From positions 124,001 through 188,000 of the forward strand of contig CANRFO010000001.1 of assembly GCA_947629925.1 (NCBI GenBank): a DNA stretch of 64,000 nucleotides, in the 5' to 3' direction. A model generated the notes under the pieces. It ran no database searches and was not told the DNA's origin. It saw only the letters and a program-made list of their open reading frames with translations. The position numbers and the translations under genes were made by a program. The DNA is from an uncultured Ruminiclostridium sp. (GTDB taxonomy: Bacteria; Bacillota; Clostridia; Oscillospirales; Ruminococcaceae). Below, piece by piece: positions 60,663-64,000 of this stretch (positions are counted from its first letter, which is position 1; the number at the start of each line of letters is the position of its first letter).

Positions 60663-61414
60663 TTTTTCTTTCTCCTTTTAGGCGGGTCGGATTTTCCCAT
60701 CGCCGCCCTTAACATCTGCATTTCCTCCGCTGTCAGGTCCCTGTATTCTCCCGCTTTCATCATTCCCAGCTTAACTCCGCCCACGGAGGTGCGTTTCAGC
60801 CTTGAGACTTCAAGCTCCACCGCACTGCACATCTTGCGTATCTGCCTGTTCTTGCCCTCGGTGATGACAAATTCAAGAACGGTGCGCTCTTTTTCCTGAG
60901 TCAGCACGTTTATCACACAGGGCTGTGTTTTTACGCCCGGCTCTATCTCTATTCCCGCCGACATCAGCGCAAGCTGTTCCTCCGTCACCGAGGAGGGAAC
61001 AGTAACACGGTAGGTTTTTGGGATATGCTTTTTCGGGTGCATTATGTCGTTGGCAAAGCTGCCGTCGTTTGTGAGGAGGATAAGCCCCTCGCTGTTCTTG
61101 TCCAGCCGCCCCACGGGATAAACTCGCTCTTTAACGCCTTTCAGCAGGTCGGTGACTAGCTTGTCCGAATGGGCGTCTTCCATTGAGGTGACGTAGCCCC
61201 TCGGCTTATACAGCTTGATGTAGCGCAGCAAAGGCTTGTCCGTGTCAAGCCTTTCCCCGCTTACGGTGATTATGTCGGACTCTGGCTCCGCCTTGTCCCC
61301 AAGTGAAACGGTGTGACCGTTCACCTTTACCATTCCGTTTGCTATCAGCTCCTCCGCCTTTCTGCGGGAGCAGTATCCGCTGTCGGAAATTATCTTTTGT
61401 ATCCTTGTTTTCAT
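60659..61414 (-). CDS. 23S rRNA pseudouridine synthase, RsuA/RluB family
   Basis: 251 residues. The N-terminal S4 domain reads RIQKIISDSGYCSRRKAEEL and VKVNGHTVSLGD; the catalytic Asp is in YPVGRLDKNSEGLILLTNDG; the C-terminus has EGKNRQIRKMCSAVELEVSR. RluB modifies U2605 of 23S rRNA in E. coli; RsuA and RluE/F are alternatives, but the length and S4 domain favour RluB. Basic KRRKKK end. Confidence 0.92.
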   Translation of the reverse strand: MKTRIQKIISDSGYCSRRKAEELIANGMVKVNGHTVSLGDKAEPESDIITVSGERLDTDKPLLRYIKLYKPRGYVTSMEDAHSDKLVTDLLKGVKERVYPVGRLDKNSEGLILLTNDGSFANDIMHPKKHIPKTYRVTVPSSVTEEQLALMSAGIEIEPGVKTQPCVINVLTQEKERTVLEFVITEGKNRQIRKMCSAVELEVSRLKRTSVGGVKLGMMKAGEYRDLTAEEMQMLRAAMGKSDPPKRRKKK

Positions 61415-61512
61415 TGTACGTCCTTTTTATATTATCTGCTGTGCTTTTTAAATAACGCCTGCTTGTCTGTCCTGCGGAAGAACTGCCTCTGAGAATGTAA
61501 CTGCGCGTCGGG

Positions 61513-61619
61513 GGGGCGGCGAAGCCGCGTCCCGCGCTCCGCGCGGGACGTCAGGGCTTGCTTTGCAAGCCCTGACCTTTCTTCGGGCAAAGCCCGAAGA
61601 AAGGCGGCTTCGCCGCCCC
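61513..61619. repeat. 107-bp cloverleaf palindrome (outer stem plus three hairpins)
   Basis: A perfect 16-bp outer stem (GGGGCGGCGAAGCCGC at 61513-61528 with its complement at 61604-61619) encloses three perfect hairpins. They are 9 bp at 61529-61549 (loop TCC), 11 bp at 61551-61575 (loop TTT) and 13 bp at 61576-61604 (loop AAA). Apart from the loops only base 61550 is unpaired. It lies in a 303-bp gap with no gene, between the pseudouridine synthase and a GNAT gene, and is far richer in G+C than the flanks. Not a tRNA: no conserved tRNA bases. It is probably a mobile or dispersed palindrome. Confidence 0.85.
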
Positions 61620-61717
61620 GCTCCACGCACTTATTGTATTATTTATCACAGCATAAAAATTAAATCGGAAAAGCACCTGTTTTATTTATAAACACTATGT
61701 TTTATCGTTTCATCTTA

Positions 61718-62185
61718 TCACAATACTTTTTTCAGCATGACCGTATCTTCCGTTTCATACTCAACGGCAAAGCCCATATTGAGAAACAACCGCCTTGCAG
61801 GATTGTCTGCGGCTATGTCATCATACAGCTCAGCACAGCCGTTTTCTCTTGCCGCCTGACATAAAAGCGCCAGCCCATTTTTCCCGTATCCTTTGCGGCG
61901 GTACTCCGAAAGTATGATTATATCCGCAAGATAAATTCCTTTTTCGTTATCAAGATGATAGGCTGCTTCTCCCACAAATTCTCCGCTGTCCTCATCGAGC
62001 AGATAGCGGTAGAACCTGCCCTTCCCGCCGCGCGCTATCCACTGATCGTACCAACCGCTCCACTTCTCTTTTGGAAAAGAAATAGTCCCGCCCCATTTTG
62101 CATTATAGGACATAGTATCAGCGTCGCTCAGCATTTTCTCCCTGAACCACAGTTCTTCAAATTGGGGCTTATATAAAACAAGCAT
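61718..62185 (-). CDS. GNAT-family N-acetyltransferase
   Basis: 155 residues. The acetyl-CoA site is IILSEYRRKGYGKNGLALLC (Q/R-x-x-G-x-G/A form) around residues 90-110; AAYHLDNEKGIYLADI is strand 4 and ARRLFLNMGF a typical strand 6/helix 5. Substrate unknown; phosphinothricin/aminoglycoside-like or protein acetylation cannot be told from sequence. It follows the carboxypeptidase by 12 bp on the same strand. Confidence 0.87.
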   Translation of the reverse strand: MLVLYKPQFEELWFREKMLSDADTMSYNAKWGGTISFPKEKWSGWYDQWIARGGKGRFYRYLLDEDSGEFVGEAAYHLDNEKGIYLADIIILSEYRRKGYGKNGLALLCQAARENGCAELYDDIAADNPARRLFLNMGFAVEYETEDTVMLKKVL

Positions 62186-62197
62186 TCATTCTCCTTA

Positions 62198-63343
62198 TCA
62201 TATTCTGAAAAATCTTCTGAAAAACATTATCAGCTTATCATAAAAGCTTACGTTCTGCTCGGTCACTGTGACCTCACCTGCTGTAACCAGCCCGACTTCC
62301 CGAACAAAATTTCCGTTCAGATATATCTTTGCTTTTCCAACTGTTTCCCCTGCGGAAAATCCCGCATAGAGAAACTGCGGCGCGAACGCTTCAACGGTCA
62401 CCGTTCTGCTCTCGTTTTCAGAAAGAGGAAGTCTGACGCTTTCCGAAAGCTCCAGATTTACGCTTGCTTCACTTCCGCCGATAACAGGGATCGTTACGGG
62501 CTTTGGCAGCACTATCTCAGTCGCCTTAACCTGCGTAAAGCCGTAGTCCAGCATTTTTCTGTGGTCCTCCCAGTCGTCGGGAGCGTTCAGCGTGACGCAT
62601 ATGAGCCTTACCCCGTCCCTTTCGGCGGCGGAAACAAGACAGCGCCTTGCGTTGTCGGTGAAGCCCGTTTTTACTCCGATACAGCCCTCATATTGCCACA
62701 GCATTTTGTTGGAATTGGCAAGGCGGCGCATATACGGAGGGTTGCCGAATTCCACCTGTGCGTCCGCACACCTGCAAATCTCTGCAAAAACAGGATTTTC
62801 CAGCGCGTACCTTGTAAGCTGTGCCAGATCGTAAGCCGTTGTGAAATGTCCGTCGGCGTCAAGCCCCGACGGGTTGACGAAGTGGGTATCTTTAAGTCCC
62901 AGCTCCTCCGCCTTTTTGTTCATCAGCTTTGCAAATTCCGCCATAGAGCCGCTGATATTGACAGCGGCGGCGTTTGCGGCGTCATTCCCCGACGGCAGGA
63001 GCATACCGTACAAAAGCGCCCGCCTTGTTACGATGTCCCCCTCTTCCAAGCCCATAGAGGTGCCCTCAACGTTTATGGCAAAGCTGTCCGCCGTGAATTT
63101 TTTGTCCAGCTCTCCCGCCTCCGCCGTCAGCAGGGCGGTCATTATCTTGGTTGTGCTTGCCATGGCGCGGTGTTCATGAGCGTTTTTCTCGTAAACGATT
63201 GTTCCTGTTTCGGCGTTTATAAGAACAGCCGCGGCAGCAGATACCTCAAATCCCGCATTTTCGGCATAGATCGGCAGGGAATTTCCTCCCAGAACAAGGC
63301 ACAGCGCCGTCAGACCCGCAATAATCTTTTTCAAATCGTCCAC
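62198..63343 (-). CDS. D-alanyl-D-alanine carboxypeptidase (DacA/DacF-type, class C low-mass PBP)
   Basis: 381 residues with a signal peptide. The three active-site motifs are intact: Ser63-Thr-Thr-Lys66 (SxxK, ASTTKIMTALL), Ser118-Gly-Asn120 and Lys225-Thr-Gly227. The C-terminal domain (~290-360) and the amphipathic basic end (YDKLIMFFRRFFRI) hold it to the membrane. It trims the terminal D-Ala of peptidoglycan stem peptides. Class and length fit DacA/DacF. Confidence 0.95.
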   Translation of the reverse strand: MDDLKKIIAGLTALCLVLGGNSLPIYAENAGFEVSAAAAVLINAETGTIVYEKNAHEHRAMASTTKIMTALLTAEAGELDKKFTADSFAINVEGTSMGLEEGDIVTRRALLYGMLLPSGNDAANAAAVNISGSMAEFAKLMNKKAEELGLKDTHFVNPSGLDADGHFTTAYDLAQLTRYALENPVFAEICRCADAQVEFGNPPYMRRLANSNKMLWQYEGCIGVKTGFTDNARRCLVSAAERDGVRLICVTLNAPDDWEDHRKMLDYGFTQVKATEIVLPKPVTIPVIGGSEASVNLELSESVRLPLSENESRTVTVEAFAPQFLYAGFSAGETVGKAKIYLNGNFVREVGLVTAGEVTVTEQNVSFYDKLIMFFRRFFRI

Positions 63344-63553
63344 CTCCGCATACTCTGTACAACCAGTCTATGCTGAGGCGGACAAAATATTTCATTTACT
63401 GCAAGGCGAAATTCGACAAAATATTACATTTTGTAAACTTTTTCGGAAGCTTTGGAAAGCACAAAAATGTTTTCAAAAGCGCAAATCATACTGCAAATGT
63501 CATATCAAAATATTACGATAAGACATTTTCCGACAAATTATTACACTCGGTAA

Positions 63554-63961
63554 TCATTCCTCGGCAGTATCTTCGGCTTCCGTTTCTTCTCCGTCCTTTT
63601 TCTTGCCGAACATATCCTTTACCTTTGCCACCAGTCCGGGAACGCCCTCGATAAGGCTGTCCACTGCGCTGTCCTTTGCGCCAAGCTCCAGCAGCTTAAC
63701 GTCGCCGTCAGTCTTGATGACGATGAAAGCCTGAGGCTTTATAGTGATACCTGCGCCGCTTCCGCCTGCAAAGACCTCCTTTGGAGCGGTGGAGGGAATG
63801 TCAGAGCCGCCTGACACGAAGCCGAAGGATACCTTTGAAACGGGTATCACCACCGTGCCGTCGGGAGATTTGACAGGCTCGCCGATAATGGTATTCACGT
63901 CCACAAGCTCGCGGATCTTTTCCATAGAGGTGCTCATAAGTCCTTCAAGATGTTCTGCCAT
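63554..63961 (-). CDS. GerW/YtfJ-family sporulation protein
   Basis: 135 residues. MAEHLEGLMSTSMEKIRELV, then VNTIIGEPVKSPDGTVVIPV, SKVSFGFVSGGSD and GGSGAGITIKPQAFIVI are diagnostic of YtfJ/GerW. The C-terminus is charged (KKKDGEETEAEDTAEE). In Bacillus GerW is needed for germination with L-alanine; presence here is consistent with a sporulating lineage but not proof of sporulation. AAAGGA precedes the start; an upstream gene would end at about 63965-63999 (edge). Confidence 0.9.
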   Translation of the reverse strand: MAEHLEGLMSTSMEKIRELVDVNTIIGEPVKSPDGTVVIPVSKVSFGFVSGGSDIPSTAPKEVFAGGSGAGITIKPQAFIVIKTDGDVKLLELGAKDSAVDSLIEGVPGLVAKVKDMFGKKKDGEETEAEDTAEE

Positions 63962-64000
63962 GATTTTTATTCCTTTCTGTTTAAGACGGTGTTGACCGTC

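Noticed and set aside
61513..61619. tRNA-like cloverleaf
   Set aside because: No anticodon arm, D/T-loop consensus or CCA-type acceptor; stems are perfect and too long.
61432..61630. Short G/C-rich frames across the cloverleaf
   Set aside because: They arise from the palindrome (Arg/Ala/Pro-rich) and have no ribosome site.
1..64000. CRISPR arrays, insertion sequences, phage genes
   Set aside because: No regularly spaced direct repeats of suitable length and no transposase, integrase or Cas motifs were found; the 11-bp operator repeats are too short and too few.

Overview
The window looks like a chromosome segment of a Gram-positive, low-to-mid G+C anaerobe of the Clostridia, most likely a Ruminococcus-like member of the Oscillospirales. 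Supporting signs are a Firmicutes-order S10/spc/alpha ribosomal operon, a dgt-dnaG-rpoD block, a GerW (YtfJ) sporulation-type gene, a four-subunit ferredoxin-dependent 2-oxoacid oxidoreductase, pyruvate phosphate dikinase, many lipoproteins, and surface proteins with Ruminococcus-like C-terminal anchors. No tRNA, rRNA, CRISPR array, transposase or phage gene was seen. Assignment is from gene content and recognised protein families only; no database search was run.

Layout. 1-5.4 kb (minus): a partial EAL phosphodiesterase, an unknown protein, the 2-oxoacid:ferredoxin oxidoreductase operon, a P-loop ATPase and an MscS channel. 5.5-9.9 kb (plus): a small XRE regulator, a palindromic element, O-acetylhomoserine sulfhydrylase (metY), a lipoprotein barnase with its barstar inhibitor, and a polyphosphate-polymerase-like VTC protein with its DUF4956 membrane partner. 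10-16 kb (plus): dgt, dnaG, rpoD, an Rrf2 regulator and a GH26-like lipoprotein that appears to lack both catalytic glutamates. 16-26 kb (mostly minus): three members of an unrecognised lipoprotein family (here LipA, LipB, LipC) sharing a CxxC...WYHP module; LipC and LipB form an apparent operon with a GH27 alpha-galactosidase. This stretch also has a c-di-GMP module (PilZ plus diguanylate cyclase), an RNHCP zinc-ribbon gene behind an attenuator-like leader, and a candidate non-coding RNA under a consensus promoter. 26-34 kb: ppdK, alr, an LCP-like protein, rimM-trmD, HPr and two lipoproteins.

34.2-50.6 kb (plus): one long ribosomal superoperon from rpsJ to rplQ, including secY, adk, map, a KOW protein, infA and rpoA. 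50.7-57.0 kb (plus): five consecutive genes for secreted, membrane-anchored surface proteins, each with its own 17-bp-spaced promoter and most with an obvious terminator. 57-64 kb (minus): a three-subunit biotin-dependent transcarboxylase-like set, a pseudouridine synthase, a striking cloverleaf palindrome, a GNAT acetyltransferase, a D-Ala-D-Ala carboxypeptidase and gerW.

The strongest candidate for an undescribed system is the LipA/LipB/LipC family. All are predicted lipoproteins built from one or two copies of a ~200-residue module ending in CxxC-x(n)-W-x-D-...-WYHP. LipA's promoter is preceded by four TTACAA-type hexamers at exact 11-bp spacing and the lipC-lipB-GH27 promoter by two, an arrangement typical of PhoB/OmpR-type response regulators. 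Other notable items are the near fully base-paired 107-bp cloverleaf, the lipid-anchored barnase, the GH26 pseudoenzyme and the RNHCP leader.
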